The notes under the pieces are model-generated. The model saw only the letters and a list, made by a program, of their open reading frames with translations. It had not been told where the DNA came from and did not search any database. A stretch of DNA of 47,459 bases from assembly GCA_017620155.1 (NCBI GenBank), contig JAFZQY010000063.1, forward strand, positions 1 through 47,459. The letters are read 5' to 3'. The position numbers and the translations under genes were made by a program. This DNA is from Lachnospiraceae bacterium (GTDB lineage: Bacteria > Bacillota > Clostridia > Lachnospirales > Lachnospiraceae). Shown piece by piece: positions 9,301-17,080 of this stretch (position 1 is the stretch's first letter; each line of letters starts with the position of its first letter).

Positions 9301-9370
9301 ATCCGATATTAATAACATAGAGCTCTACAGAGTGGCACGGGTGTTCATCTCAGCCTTCAGAGCTATCTGA
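6353..9370 (+). CDS. Very large flagellar-locus protein, FliK-like C-terminus (DUF6240-type)
   Basis: Predicted 1005-residue cytoplasmic protein with no signal peptide or membrane segment. It is mostly helical, acidic and Asp/Glu/Ser/Ala-rich, with many short helix-turn units and no Cys-rich or enzymatic motif. The C-terminal ~110 residues (YTAIRLTIRHESGAGRVAVS, then SGYIAYEQDSAYDRLSRMLD and SETLGFKPELVHTAHI) follow the strand-strand-helix-glycine layout of the FliK hook-length domain. From memory, proteins of this type in Lachnospiraceae are labelled DUF6240. The start is the ATG behind GGAGGG (6340-6345), not an earlier in-frame start. Flagellin and FliS follow, supporting a role in hook or filament assembly; this is inference. 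Confidence 0.7.
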   Translation: MKISFDTEYRNVAPAFGGQIQNDDKINNSPKGFMDVAASGACVMSQGFMGDMPFSGSGKEPITDLAAGLSATDVQLKTDYMSVMSLSMSDEDYSELVRTGQMPEDMDVTDSVTILDDIKAALIKGGADIAGFTDTIDAKTLAEITGSESAAADLMKKLGDAGLDTSALADTFRSQDLSVSSGTVSQITDAVSMAMEVLPISDTAAAYMVENSKSPTVENIYQASHAGMGEAKGGRRYFSEDGYVNMTGTQTDSSDIEALRPQIEDTIRKAGLEVNDRNYEDAKLLINHNIPLTPETLLTLESLGKLREEPDPDKLAASVSIALSAGIPGQKANLTYEESIYTQAEDIAELVSAIPDEAADIVADEGKLLNIRNLSEAAASVQDAPETATPVIDTDSMTKEQIHARRVLEEVRITMSVEANRMLLRSNFRIDIAPMEELVDALKEAENALADRLFPSDDEEVTSSRMQMYTDVKSELGSIPSMPAAILGQYTFAGRLQFGVSESFTLHEVYESGSKRRDAYIRAEETYEALMTAPRRDMGDSITKAFRNVDDILEDLNVELNDLNRRAVRILGYNSIEITVEKIEEVRTADVGLRDVLNRLTPERVLNMIREDVNPLNMPIQELGDYLNRQDGEPERQAADFARFLMQLERQNEITDLERDSYIGIYRMLAGLDRTDDAAIGKLMEMGMEMSFANLLSAMRSTAKSGMDYSIGDDFGGVSSLRSTAAIDEQISAAFTTGRFAESARANESVIENLLMSGEGVSLSGMDAIGALRHKRGDWLSPITDRIIKSGTEAGAKLPVSAEDISDKADELLEKMTGTEEAVSAYTDMLDEFKEDLADMILEADSYLDVRAIQTSMKQINILSSLARDEVYDIPAEIDGEYTAIRLTIRHESGAGRVAVSMMTESIGVVASEFSFRGEMSGYIAYEQDSAYDRLSRMLDDLSETLGFKPELVHTAHINPDKYTDNFFDREKRGNEIKDREDSSDINNIELYRVARVFISAFRAI

Positions 9371-9380
9371 TGATCATACA

Positions 9381-9405
9381 GGATGATAAGGATATCATCC
9401 GTTTT
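9381..9405 (+). other. Intercistronic hairpin between the large flagellar protein and flagellin
   Basis: An 8-bp stem, GGATGATA / TATCATCC, with a 4-nt AGGA loop is followed by GTTTT. It could be a leaky terminator or an mRNA processing/stability element giving flagellin a different transcript level from the gene upstream. The weak T-tract argues against full termination. No clear sigma-28 promoter was found between the two genes. Confidence 0.4.
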
Positions 9406-9446
9406 CCGGACAGGGACGTCTGAATCGATTCACCAGGAGGTTACAT

Positions 9447-10586
9447 ATGAGGATCAATTATAACGTTCAGGCGATGAATGCTAATCTGGCGCTTAACAAA
9501 GCTGACGCCAGAGTTTCCAAGACCATAGGTCGTCTCAGTTCCGGTCTTAAGATCTCGGCAGCGAAGGATGAGCCTTCGGGATACGCCATTTCCAAGAGAA
9601 TGAATCTGCAGATCGAGGGTCTTTCCAGAGCTACCCAGTCTTCCAATGATGCGATCAACATCATCAGCATTGCTGACGGTGCGCTTCAGGAAGTTACCGA
9701 TATGGTTACCCGTATGAGTGAGCTGGCAGTCAAAGGCGCTACGGATACCATCACAGATGATGACAGAACTCTTATTCAGCAGGAGATCGCTCAGCTGAAA
9801 AAAGAGATCCAGCGAGTTGCCGATACGACCGAGTTTAACGGCCAGACACTTCTGGACGGAAGCTTCGATCTTAAGGGCTATACCGATGATCCAAACCTTT
9901 CCGTGAAGGTCGCTACATACAGTGATGAGACTCCGGCAGGCAAATATGCGCTTCCTTCCGGCATAAGTCTGGTTTGGAATGGTAGTCAACTGGATGCAGC
10001 AGCTACGATCACAGCCAATGATCCCCCTGCTGTTACATTCCCCGCACCATATCCGGCTAATACCAAAGTAAGCGCCGTGGACGGAACGCTGCTTACGATC
10101 ACAGGAGACGGAGATTTTTCGATCACTCTGGATGTCGAAGGATTGAATGGTGCAGGATCCATTCCGGCCATGAACATGGACATCACCGGAATCGGTGCCA
10201 TGGACATGCAGATTGGCGCCAATGAGGATCAGATCATCGGTATCCGTATCCCCGCACTTTCTCTTAAACTCATGAGCATAGACGATGCCGATGCGAGCAC
10301 CCAGCCCGGAGCAGCCAAGCTCATCGAAGATGCCAAGACCGCACTTACATATGTTAATGACCTTCGAAGCCGTCTCGGTGCATACCAGAACCGTCTTGAG
10401 CACACTGTAGAGACCCTCGGCGTTACGAGCGAAGCTCTGACCAGCGCTTATTCAGGACTTGTAGACGCAGACATGGCAGAAGAAGCCGTAGAATACTCAA
10501 CAGCCCAGATCCTGACCGAAGCCGCTACTTCCGTACTTGCCCAGGCTAACGACAGACCTTCATCCGCACTTCAGCTCCTGCAGTAA
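9447..10586 (+). CDS. Flagellin, filament subunit
   Basis: Secreted structural subunit of the flagellar filament, 379 residues. The conserved N-terminal D0/D1 helices are evident (MRINYNVQAMNANLALNKAD, SSGLKISAAKDEPSGYAIS, SDDAIN-like SSNDAINIISIADGALQEV), as is the C-terminal D1/D0 (RSRLGAYQNRLEHTVETLG, AEEAVEYSTAQILTEAATSV, ending RPSSALQLLQ). The central ~140-290 is the variable surface-exposed portion, with Pro/Ala-rich strands. The sequence has no Cys. The ATG follows AGGAGGTTACAT. Export would use the flagellar type III apparatus, encoded elsewhere; the FliS chaperone gene is immediately downstream. Confidence 0.96.
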   Translation: MRINYNVQAMNANLALNKADARVSKTIGRLSSGLKISAAKDEPSGYAISKRMNLQIEGLSRATQSSNDAINIISIADGALQEVTDMVTRMSELAVKGATDTITDDDRTLIQQEIAQLKKEIQRVADTTEFNGQTLLDGSFDLKGYTDDPNLSVKVATYSDETPAGKYALPSGISLVWNGSQLDAAATITANDPPAVTFPAPYPANTKVSAVDGTLLTITGDGDFSITLDVEGLNGAGSIPAMNMDITGIGAMDMQIGANEDQIIGIRIPALSLKLMSIDDADASTQPGAAKLIEDAKTALTYVNDLRSRLGAYQNRLEHTVETLGVTSEALTSAYSGLVDADMAEEAVEYSTAQILTEAATSVLAQANDRPSSALQLLQ

Positions 10587-10635
10587 TGGTTTGATCAGGC
10601 AGTGAAATGCAGCCGGCGCAGTTTGGAGGAATCTG

Positions 10636-11109
10636 ATGGTTGACGAGAAGAAACAGGAATTTACCAGACGCATATCCCAGGCCAATACCACGGATATGGT
10701 GGTCGTCATATATGATATAGCTATCAGCTATATTGATGATGTAAAAAGCGCGATCGAGGAATCCGATCAGAATAAGTTCATGGCGAATATCGTACGGATA
10801 AGAAGCTGCATCAATGAACTGATAGGATCGCTGAATTATGATTATTCACCGGCGGGAGAACTCCTGCAGCTGTATATCTACTGCAGCAGGCGTCTTGCGG
10901 CAGTCCAGATGAGGAAAGATGCGGATGCGCTTTCGGAGATAAGATCCATCATGGTAAGGCTTCGCGATGCATATGCGCAGATCGCGGACACCAATACTTC
11001 GGGACCGGTCATGAGTAATTCCGAGAATGTTTATGCGGGACTTACCTACGGCAGGGGCACCCTGAACGAAGATGTCCTGGGCACCCCGAACCGAGGATTC
11101 TTAGCTTAG
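10636..11109 (+). CDS. fliS: Flagellin export chaperone FliS-like
   Basis: Small helical cytoplasmic chaperone that caps the flagellin C-terminus before export. The 157-residue protein has the FliS layout: an early VVVIYDIAISYIDDVKSAIE helix, then RIRSCINELIGSLNYDYSPA, LLQLYIYCSRRLAAVQ and a final LSEIRSIMVRLRDAYAQI helix. The N-terminus lacks the common ASPxxLxxMLY wording (here NTTDMVVVIYDI), and the C-terminal ~40 residues are an extension beyond the usual ~125. It lies 49 bp behind flagellin with a TTTGGAGG binding site. Its stop overlaps the convergent galactokinase stop by 4 bp. Confidence 0.85.
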   Translation: MVDEKKQEFTRRISQANTTDMVVVIYDIAISYIDDVKSAIEESDQNKFMANIVRIRSCINELIGSLNYDYSPAGELLQLYIYCSRRLAAVQMRKDADALSEIRSIMVRLRDAYAQIADTNTSGPVMSNSENVYAGLTYGRGTLNEDVLGTPNRGFLA

Positions 11110-12272
11110 AACCTGACCGGCCCGTTACCTACGGAAACCACGTAGAACTCGGGCTTAAGATCACATTTTTCTTTATATGCTTTTGTGAGGGCTTCTTTGA
11201 AGCCCTCTATTTTATCGTCGGCTACGATGCTCACGGTGCATCCTCCGAAGCCGCCTCCCGTGATACGGGAGCCTACCACTCCGTCGCATGCCCATGCGGC
11301 ATCCACGAGAACATCGATCTCAGGACACGAAACCTCATAATCATCTCTGAGAGAAACATGGCTTTCGTTCATCAGTTTTCCGAACTCGGCCAGATTACCG
11401 CTCTTTAGCGCATCTACCGCTTTGATCGCCCTGCGGTTCTCATATACCGCATGATGCGCCCTGCGCACGCGTGTTTCATCCTTGATCGCACCCTTGTACT
11501 TCTCGAATTCTTCCTCGGTCAGATCACCCAAAGAACTGATATCCGTAACCGTCTTCAACTCTTCAAGCGCCTTCTCGCAGGATGAACGTCTGTCATTGTA
11601 TGCGGAATCCACAAGAGAGTGTTTAACCTTACTGTTGGTAACTACGATCTTGTATCCGTTCAGAACTATCGGTGCATATTCATATGCCAGGGTATTGCAG
11701 TCCAGGAAAATGGCGTTGTCCTTCCTGCCCATGGCGGATGCGAACTGATCCATGATGCCGCAGTTCATTCCGTTAAAGTTGTTCTCGCTGTATTGTCCGA
11801 TCTGCGCCAGGTCTATATTGGTCACGCTGTCCAATCCGTACAGATCCCTTAACATGAATCCGGTCAGGACCTCCAGCGAAGCCGATGATGAAAGGCCGCT
11901 GCCCGAAGGAATATCTCCGGTGATCACCATGTCAAAACCGGTGTCGATCTTAAGGCCTCTCCCGAGGAATGCCCATACTACTCCCTTCGGATAGTTGGTC
12001 CATCCGGCCTTATCCGAAGGTGTCAGATCGTCCAGAGATGTCTCTATAATCCCCTTCGAGAACTGGTTGATCGAGAAAAACCTGATCTTCCGGTCGTCTC
12101 TCTTCCTCGCGGCCGCATATGTGCCTATCGTAAGTGCGCACGGAAAAACATGTCCGCCGTTATAGTCCGTATGCTCTCCGATCAGATTGACGCGGCCCGG
12201 AGCAAAGTATGTGCGGATATCTCCATCCGCCCCAAACAGTTCGTGAAATTTGTCGAGTACCTTCTGCTGCAT
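11106..12272 (-). CDS. galK: Galactokinase
   Basis: GHMP-family kinase that phosphorylates galactose to galactose-1-phosphate in the Leloir pathway. Length (388) matches the family. Motifs are the galactokinase signature GRVNLIGEHTDYNGGHVFP, the GHMP ATP-binding loop GDIPSGSGLSSSASLEVL, NCGIMDQFASAMG and the C-terminal GSRITGGGFGGCTVS. The start is preceded on its strand by GAAAGGA. No other Leloir gene (galT, galE) or galactose transporter is beside it. It is divergent from endonuclease III across the long palindrome. Confidence 0.94.
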   Translation of the reverse strand: MQQKVLDKFHELFGADGDIRTYFAPGRVNLIGEHTDYNGGHVFPCALTIGTYAAARKRDDRKIRFFSINQFSKGIIETSLDDLTPSDKAGWTNYPKGVVWAFLGRGLKIDTGFDMVITGDIPSGSGLSSSASLEVLTGFMLRDLYGLDSVTNIDLAQIGQYSENNFNGMNCGIMDQFASAMGRKDNAIFLDCNTLAYEYAPIVLNGYKIVVTNSKVKHSLVDSAYNDRRSSCEKALEELKTVTDISSLGDLTEEEFEKYKGAIKDETRVRRAHHAVYENRRAIKAVDALKSGNLAEFGKLMNESHVSLRDDYEVSCPEIDVLVDAAWACDGVVGSRITGGGFGGCTVSIVADDKIEGFKEALTKAYKEKCDLKPEFYVVSVGNGPVRF

Positions 12273-12288
12273 ATCGTAATCCTTTCTA

Positions 12289-12507
12289 TTCCAAACTCTG
12301 TGAAATAATGTATATTAGAAATATGATCCGGAATGTCTCGAATCAGTTCCACGCAGGCACGCTTTCGCTGCCGTCGCCTCGTCACGTTACTAAGCTCGTG
12401 AGGAACCTCGCTAAGTAACGACGGGCTTCCGAGCACCTGCTTTGGAACCTGCTTCGATTCATTCCTGCGTTTTCTTATAATATACATTATCCCCACAGGG
12501 TTTGGAA
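12289..12507. repeat. ~215-bp imperfect palindrome filling the galK-nth intergenic region
   Basis: The outer 12 bp, CCAAACTCTGTG (12291-12302), mirror CACAGGGTTTGG (12494-12505). Next, ATAATGTATATTA (12305-12317) mirrors TAATATACATTAT (12478-12490) exactly. Further in, GGAATG, TCGAA, TTCCA, GCAGG, CCGTCG and TTACT..AG recur in mirrored order with gaps, closing near GAGG-AA-CCTC (12400-12409). The whole region can therefore fold as one long hairpin, or it is a small palindromic (MITE-like) repeat. Each AT-rich arm carries a -10-like box: TATAAT at 12476-12481 toward nth, and TAATAT on the minus strand at 12312-12317 toward galK. No target-site duplication is seen. Confidence 0.78.
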
Positions 12508-13167
12508 ATGAAAAAGAGAGAGAAAAAGAAGGAACTCGACGAGAGAGTATCAAAGATATTGGAGCGGCTGGATGAGCATTACGGCACGGACTATGTTTGT
12601 TATCTGGAGCATGAGAATGCGTGGCAGCTCCTGATATCGACGATCCTGTCCGCACAGTGCACGGATGCGAGAGTCAACATCGTGACCAGAGATCTGTATC
12701 GTAAATACACTTCAGTGAGGGATTTTGCGGAGGCTGACCTTAAGGAGCTGGAGCAGGATATCCATTCGACGGGGTTCTATCATAATAAGGCTAAGAACAT
12801 CATCGCCTGCTGCCAAAAACTCATAGAAGAGTATGACGGAGAGGTCCCGTCGGATATCGATGCGCTGGTTGCGCTTCCGGGCGTGGGGCGAAAGACTGCC
12901 AATGTCATCCGCGGAAACATATACGGAATTCCGAGCATAGTAGTGGATACGCATGTTAAGAGGATATCCGGGAAACTGGGGCTTACGGATAACGAGGATC
13001 CCGTAAAGATCGAGTATGATCTGATGAAGATCCTGCCCGAGGATCACTGGATCCTGTGGAACATTCATATCATCACCCTGGGGCGGACGATCTGTAAGGC
13101 TCCGAAGCCCGATTGCAGCGAATGTTTTTTGTGCGATCTGTGTCCTTCATGCTATACTCAAAAGTAG
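12508..13167 (+). CDS. nth: Endonuclease III, DNA base-excision repair glycosylase/AP lyase
   Basis: Removes oxidised pyrimidines and nicks abasic sites. The 219-residue protein has the HhH motif with catalytic Lys (ALPGVGRKTANVIRG), the catalytic Asp in VVDTHVKRIS, the early STILSAQCTDARVN segment, and a C-terminal [4Fe-4S] loop with the exact C-x6-C-x2-C-x5-C spacing (CKAPKPDCSECFLCDLC). The ATG was chosen over an in-frame TTG two codons earlier. The ribosome binding site is poor, because the right end of the palindrome runs to 3 bp before the start codon. Confidence 0.95.
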   Translation: MKKREKKKELDERVSKILERLDEHYGTDYVCYLEHENAWQLLISTILSAQCTDARVNIVTRDLYRKYTSVRDFAEADLKELEQDIHSTGFYHNKAKNIIACCQKLIEEYDGEVPSDIDALVALPGVGRKTANVIRGNIYGIPSIVVDTHVKRISGKLGLTDNEDPVKIEYDLMKILPEDHWILWNIHIITLGRTICKAPKPDCSECFLCDLCPSCYTQK

Positions 13168-13197
13168 TGTTTCCGTTTTTTGCCTGATGGTAACAGT

Positions 13198-15555
13198 ATG
13201 AAATACAATATAGACTTCAATATCTTAAGTGCACTTTTCCTGAGTGTATATTATGTATTTCTGAAAGTGCAGTATAATTCAGATCTTAAGTCAAACCGGG
13301 TGTTCAGAAGCCTGGTTCTTACGGTTGTGTTTGCTGCGGCCATGGATACCGTCACGGCCATTACGATCTCTTATTCGGACAGCGTTCCCGTATGGCTGAA
13401 CTATCTGCTGAACATGATGTACTTCACGACAGCAGCGGTAAGTTCGGTCCTTCTTCCGATATATATCCGCTATCTGCTCGATCCCGAAGGAAAAAAGAAT
13501 CTTTATGACTGGATATGCATCATATTTATCCAGGTATACATCCTCCTGATCCTGTCCGATCCGTTAACTCACCTGATATTCTATTTTGACGAGAACAGAG
13601 CTTATACCGGGGGCCCGCTGTATCTTGTCGCATTCTTCGTTCCCATTACATACATGACCTCTTCGCTGGTCAGAATGATCATCCAGCGCAGGAGATTCTC
13701 CAAAAAACAGTTCTACGGAACCGTGGCATTTATCGTCATAGCCGAGGTTGGAGCTTCGATCCAGCTCATATGGTTCAGGAATATCCTGTTAGGATATCCG
13801 TCCATCGCGCTGGCGCTCATAGTCCTTCTTTTTACATACGAGACGCCGGACTATATGAAGCTCATGGCTACGACTAAGGAACTCGAGGAGAGTAAGGCGC
13901 AGCTTGAGAAGGCCAAGAATGTCGCCGAGGACGCCACACGTTCGCTTCACGAGATCATGAAGACCGCATCATGGACTCTTTTTCTTGACGGAACCGGAAA
14001 TGTCATAGGTGTAAGCAGCGGTCCGGAGTTCAGATACCTTCTGAACGGGAATAAGGATATGGACATACCCGACTACCAGCTATGGGGTGAATCTCTCCAT
14101 CCCGAAGACAGGGACAGGGTTTTTGCGGCTTTGGACAGAGCCTGCAAGGGAGAGGAATCCTACTATGAGGAATTCAGGCTTCATGATAAGACCGATACCT
14201 ACAGATGGTATAAGGGAACCGGAGAACTCGTTAGGGAACTTGACGGTTCAGGCATGTTCAGAGGCATCATTCAGGACATTCATGAGGAAAAATTAAAGGA
14301 GAAACTTCAGGAAGAGAAACTGGCGGCTCTCGAGGACCTTGAAAGATCACAGGCTGCGCTTAAAGAAGCGCTTGAAGATGCACATCGTGCGAACAAAGCC
14401 AAGAGTGATTTCTTAAGCAACATGTCCCATGACATCAGAACTCCCATGAACGCGGTCATCGGATTTACCGAGCTGGCAATGGAGAACAGCGAAGATCCGG
14501 TAGCAGTCAAGGAGTATCTCGAGAAGATCAGGACCTCGGGCAACCACCTTCTCATGCTCATCAATGATGTACTCGACATGAGCAAGATCGAGAGCGGGCG
14601 TATCAACATAGAGCCCGTAAAATGCGATCTGATAACGCTTGTAAATGATCTTGAGAATATAGTGGATTCGGAAGTAAAGACACGCGGTCTTCATTTCAAC
14701 ATAAATATGGAAAACATGGATGAAAGCGTAGTCATGTGCGATAAGCTGCGCTTAAACCAGATCCTCTTAAACTGCGTCGGCAATTCCGTCAAGTTCACCC
14801 CTGCAGGCGGATATGTGGAGATCAGGGTCCAGAAGACCGGTTATACCGATCCTGACCATGCGGACTTTGTGTTCATCATAGCCGACACGGGCATAGGCAT
14901 GAGCAGGGAATTCCTTGAGCACATCTTCGAGCCTTTTGAAAGGGAGAGAACCTCCACGATCAGCAGGACACAGGGTACGGGTCTCGGCATGACGATCACC
15001 AAGAAACTCGTGGAGATCATGGGCGGCACAATCGATGTGGAGAGCCGTGAGGGTGAGGGAACTACCTATACGATCAATCTGAATCTGGAAGTACTTCATG
15101 AACACAGCGGCGTTCAGGACAAAGAAGAGGATATCAACGAGGTATCCCTTGACGATATGGTCGAGTTCCTGAGGGGCAGACATTTCCTGCTCGTTGATGA
15201 TAATACGACCAACCGTCTCCTTGCCAAGGGCGTGTTTAAGTCCCGCGGAATGACCGCCGATGAAGCGGTTAACGGTGAGGAAGCCGTGAAGAAGGTGCAG
15301 GAATCCGCATTCGGTGAATATGACATGATCCTGATGGATGTGCAGATGCCCGTCATGGACGGACTGACAGCTACGGACCGCATCCGTGAGCTGGAAGATC
15401 CCGAACTTGCGAACCTTCCTATCCTGGCCATGACCGCCAATGCTTTTGCGGAGGACCGCGATGAATGCCTGGCTCATGGCATGAACGACTATATAGCAAA
15501 ACCCTACAAACCCGATGAACTGATCCGTAAACTGTATTCGTGCCTTAAGATTTGA
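13198..15555 (+). CDS. Membrane-bound hybrid sensor histidine kinase (7TM-PAS-HisKA-HATPase-REC)
   Basis: Predicted signalling kinase of 785 residues. Residues 1-~215 hold about seven hydrophobic helices as a sensor. A coiled coil (~218-240) leads to a PAS domain (~245-370, with WYKGTGELVRELDGSG), a second coiled coil, and HisKA with phospho-acceptor His411 in SNMSHDIRTPMN. The HATPase follows, with N-box LRLNQILLNCVGNSVKFTPA, G1 ADTGIGMS, F-box FEPFERE and G2 GTGLGMTITKKL. A C-terminal receiver has Asp714 in LMDVQMPVMDG, then MTANA and Lys in YIAKPYKP. No separate response regulator or output domain is adjacent. The ATG start is preferred to an upstream TTG; neither has a strong binding site. 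Confidence 0.9.
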   Translation: MKYNIDFNILSALFLSVYYVFLKVQYNSDLKSNRVFRSLVLTVVFAAAMDTVTAITISYSDSVPVWLNYLLNMMYFTTAAVSSVLLPIYIRYLLDPEGKKNLYDWICIIFIQVYILLILSDPLTHLIFYFDENRAYTGGPLYLVAFFVPITYMTSSLVRMIIQRRRFSKKQFYGTVAFIVIAEVGASIQLIWFRNILLGYPSIALALIVLLFTYETPDYMKLMATTKELEESKAQLEKAKNVAEDATRSLHEIMKTASWTLFLDGTGNVIGVSSGPEFRYLLNGNKDMDIPDYQLWGESLHPEDRDRVFAALDRACKGEESYYEEFRLHDKTDTYRWYKGTGELVRELDGSGMFRGIIQDIHEEKLKEKLQEEKLAALEDLERSQAALKEALEDAHRANKAKSDFLSNMSHDIRTPMNAVIGFTELAMENSEDPVAVKEYLEKIRTSGNHLLMLINDVLDMSKIESGRINIEPVKCDLITLVNDLENIVDSEVKTRGLHFNINMENMDESVVMCDKLRLNQILLNCVGNSVKFTPAGGYVEIRVQKTGYTDPDHADFVFIIADTGIGMSREFLEHIFEPFERERTSTISRTQGTGLGMTITKKLVEIMGGTIDVESREGEGTTYTINLNLEVLHEHSGVQDKEEDINEVSLDDMVEFLRGRHFLLVDDNTTNRLLAKGVFKSRGMTADEAVNGEEAVKKVQESAFGEYDMILMDVQMPVMDGLTATDRIRELEDPELANLPILAMTANAFAEDRDECLAHGMNDYIAKPYKPDELIRKLYSCLKI

Positions 15556-15584
15556 TTGCATATATCGTCTCTATAATGTATAAT
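15556..15584 (+). promoter_or_regulatory. Predicted promoter of the ECF S-component/coaX operon
   Basis: TTGCAT (15556-15561), a 17-bp spacer and TATAAT (15579-15584) begin at the stop of the upstream kinase gene. A second TATAAT lies at 15572-15577. Consensus match only. Confidence 0.6.
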
Positions 15585-15601
15585 TCACAAGCATTGTAAA
15601 A

Positions 15602-15631
15602 GCACTATACCCTGATAAAAGGGACAGTAGC
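15602..15631 (+). other. Leader hairpin abutting the ribosome binding site of the vitamin transporter
   Basis: The leader can fold as GC-ACT-(ATA)-CCCT, loop GATAAA, AGGG-(AC)-AGT-(A)-GC, with internal bulges that include a lone A on the 3' arm. The 3' arm ends exactly where the AGGAGG binding site (15632-15637) begins, so folding could affect translation. It may be only a chance stem-loop; the paired segments are short. Confidence 0.3.
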
Positions 15632-15644
15632 AGGAGGAAAAATC

Positions 15645-16295
15645 ATGAACACAAAAACCAAAAATCTCGTAGGCATCGGCCTGTTGACTGCCGTAGTTGT
15701 AGTTCTTCAGGCACTCGCACTCGGAATCAGATTCGGGATGTTTAACATTACGCTCGTTCTTGTTCCGATCATCGTCGGAGTCGCACTGTACGGATATCTG
15801 GCAGGCGTATGGCTTGGAGCAGTATTCGGACTCATCGTTCTGTTTACCGATGCAGGCGTATTTCTTGCGATCAATATTCCCGGAACCATCATCACATGTG
15901 TCTTAAAGGGCGTTCTGGCCGGCATGCTCGCAGGGCTTGCTTATAAGGCTCTGGAGAAAAAGAATACTCTCGTGGCCGTTATCGTTGCCGGAGTAGTAGC
16001 TCCCGTTGTAAATACGGGAATATTCCTTATCGGATGCCGTCTGTTCTTCTATGATACGATCAAGGAATGGGCAGCTGGCGCAGGCTTTGCCAACGCCGGT
16101 GTATATATGCTCACCGCTTTTGTAGGACTTAACTTCCTTGTTGAACTTGCGATAAACCTCGTACTGAGCACCGTTATCGTACGCATCATCCATATCGGAC
16201 GTAAGAGCGGAGCTGCCGTAGAGAAGGTTGAAAAGACTGAAATGGCAGAAGCGGCAGAAATGACCGAGAAGTCCGCTGAGGAGACAAAAGAATGA
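15645..16295 (+). CDS. ECF transporter substrate-binding (S) component, probably for pantothenate
   Basis: Membrane substrate-capture subunit of an energy-coupling-factor importer; the shared EcfA/EcfT module would be encoded elsewhere. The 216-residue protein has about six hydrophobic segments and the S-component look of small residues (ALGIRFGMFNITLVLVPIIV, YGYLAGVWLGAVFGLIVLFT, GVLAGMLAGLAYKALEKK). The last ~30 residues form an acidic/Lys-rich cytoplasmic tail. It overlaps coaX by 4 bp, so import and phosphorylation of pantothenate are the natural reading. The substrate is inferred from context, not from residues. The start follows AGCAGGAGGAAAAATC. Confidence 0.85.
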   Translation: MNTKTKNLVGIGLLTAVVVVLQALALGIRFGMFNITLVLVPIIVGVALYGYLAGVWLGAVFGLIVLFTDAGVFLAINIPGTIITCVLKGVLAGMLAGLAYKALEKKNTLVAVIVAGVVAPVVNTGIFLIGCRLFFYDTIKEWAAGAGFANAGVYMLTAFVGLNFLVELAINLVLSTVIVRIIHIGRKSGAAVEKVEKTEMAEAAEMTEKSAEETKE

Positions 16296-17080
16296 TCCTT
16301 GCAATCGACCTGGGCAATACTAACGTTACTTTCGGCTGTCTCGATTCCAATACCGGTGAGATCCTTTTCGAGGAGAGGATCCATACCGATTTCAAGGCTA
16401 CTTCGATGGAGTATGCCGTACATTTCAAGACCATCATGGATATCCGCGGCGTATCGGCTTCCGATATCAGCGGCGGCATTCTTTCATCTTCCGTTCCCCC
16501 TGTAACCAGACAGGTAAGGAATGCAGCAGAGATGATCCTCAAGAAGTCCATCATAGAGGTGGCTCCCGGAATCAAGACGGGCGTTGATATCAAGATCGAC
16601 GATCCGGCATCTCTCGGCCCCGACCTCCTCGTAGGCGCGGTAGCCGGACTCAATGAATACGGTTCCCCCATCATCCTCGTCGATATGGGAACGGCTACGA
16701 CCATATCCGTTATCGATGATCAGAAGCGATTCATGGGCGGCATGATCATGCCGGGCGTGAAGGTATCCGTAAACGGACTGACCGCGAACGCCGCACACCT
16801 GCCCGATATCGCTATAGAGCTTCCGGATAAGCTTATAAACGGAACTACCGTCGGAGCCATGCAGAGCGGTAGCGTATACGGTCATGCCGCATGCATCGAC
16901 GGAATGATAGAGCGTATATGGGATGATCTGGGATATAAGACGGCAGTCGTTGCAACCGGCGGATTCGCGAGAACGGTCATTCCCAACTGCAAGACGGATA
17001 TCGTTATTGATTCGGAACTTCTGATAAAGGGTCTGTTCATCCTGTATCAGAAGAACATGAAGGATTTTCAGTCCAAATAA
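16292..17080 (+). CDS. coaX: Type III pantothenate kinase
   Basis: Catalyses the first step of coenzyme A synthesis, ATP-dependent phosphorylation of pantothenate. The 262-residue ASKHA-fold protein starts with the phosphate-1 motif MILAIDLGNTNVTFG. It has VDMGTATTISVID (phosphate-2) and GGMIMPGVKVSVNGL, and ends with VVATGGFAR. In the usual GxDR substrate segment it reads GPDLLVGAVAG: the Asp is kept but Arg and the following Asn are not, a variant I associate with clostridial members. Its 3' end overlaps the convergent membrane-protein gene by 13 bp. Confidence 0.93.
   Translation: MILAIDLGNTNVTFGCLDSNTGEILFEERIHTDFKATSMEYAVHFKTIMDIRGVSASDISGGILSSSVPPVTRQVRNAAEMILKKSIIEVAPGIKTGVDIKIDDPASLGPDLLVGAVAGLNEYGSPIILVDMGTATTISVIDDQKRFMGGMIMPGVKVSVNGLTANAAHLPDIAIELPDKLINGTTVGAMQSGSVYGHAACIDGMIERIWDDLGYKTAVVATGGFARTVIPNCKTDIVIDSELLIKGLFILYQKNMKDFQSK

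Noticed and set aside
9441-10403. A 320-codon open frame antisense to flagellin
   Set aside because: It shadows a clear flagellin gene; the translation has no recognisable motif, no binding site, and mirrors codon bias of the sense strand.
11106-12272. Galactokinase as part of a galactomannan pathway with the mannan locus
   Set aside because: It is 16 kb away, on the other strand, and no alpha-galactosidase or other Leloir gene is present.
14767-15561. A 264-codon open frame antisense to the histidine kinase ATPase and receiver domains
   Set aside because: Sense strand carries unmistakable HATPase and receiver motifs; the antisense product is His/Arg-rich without domain features.
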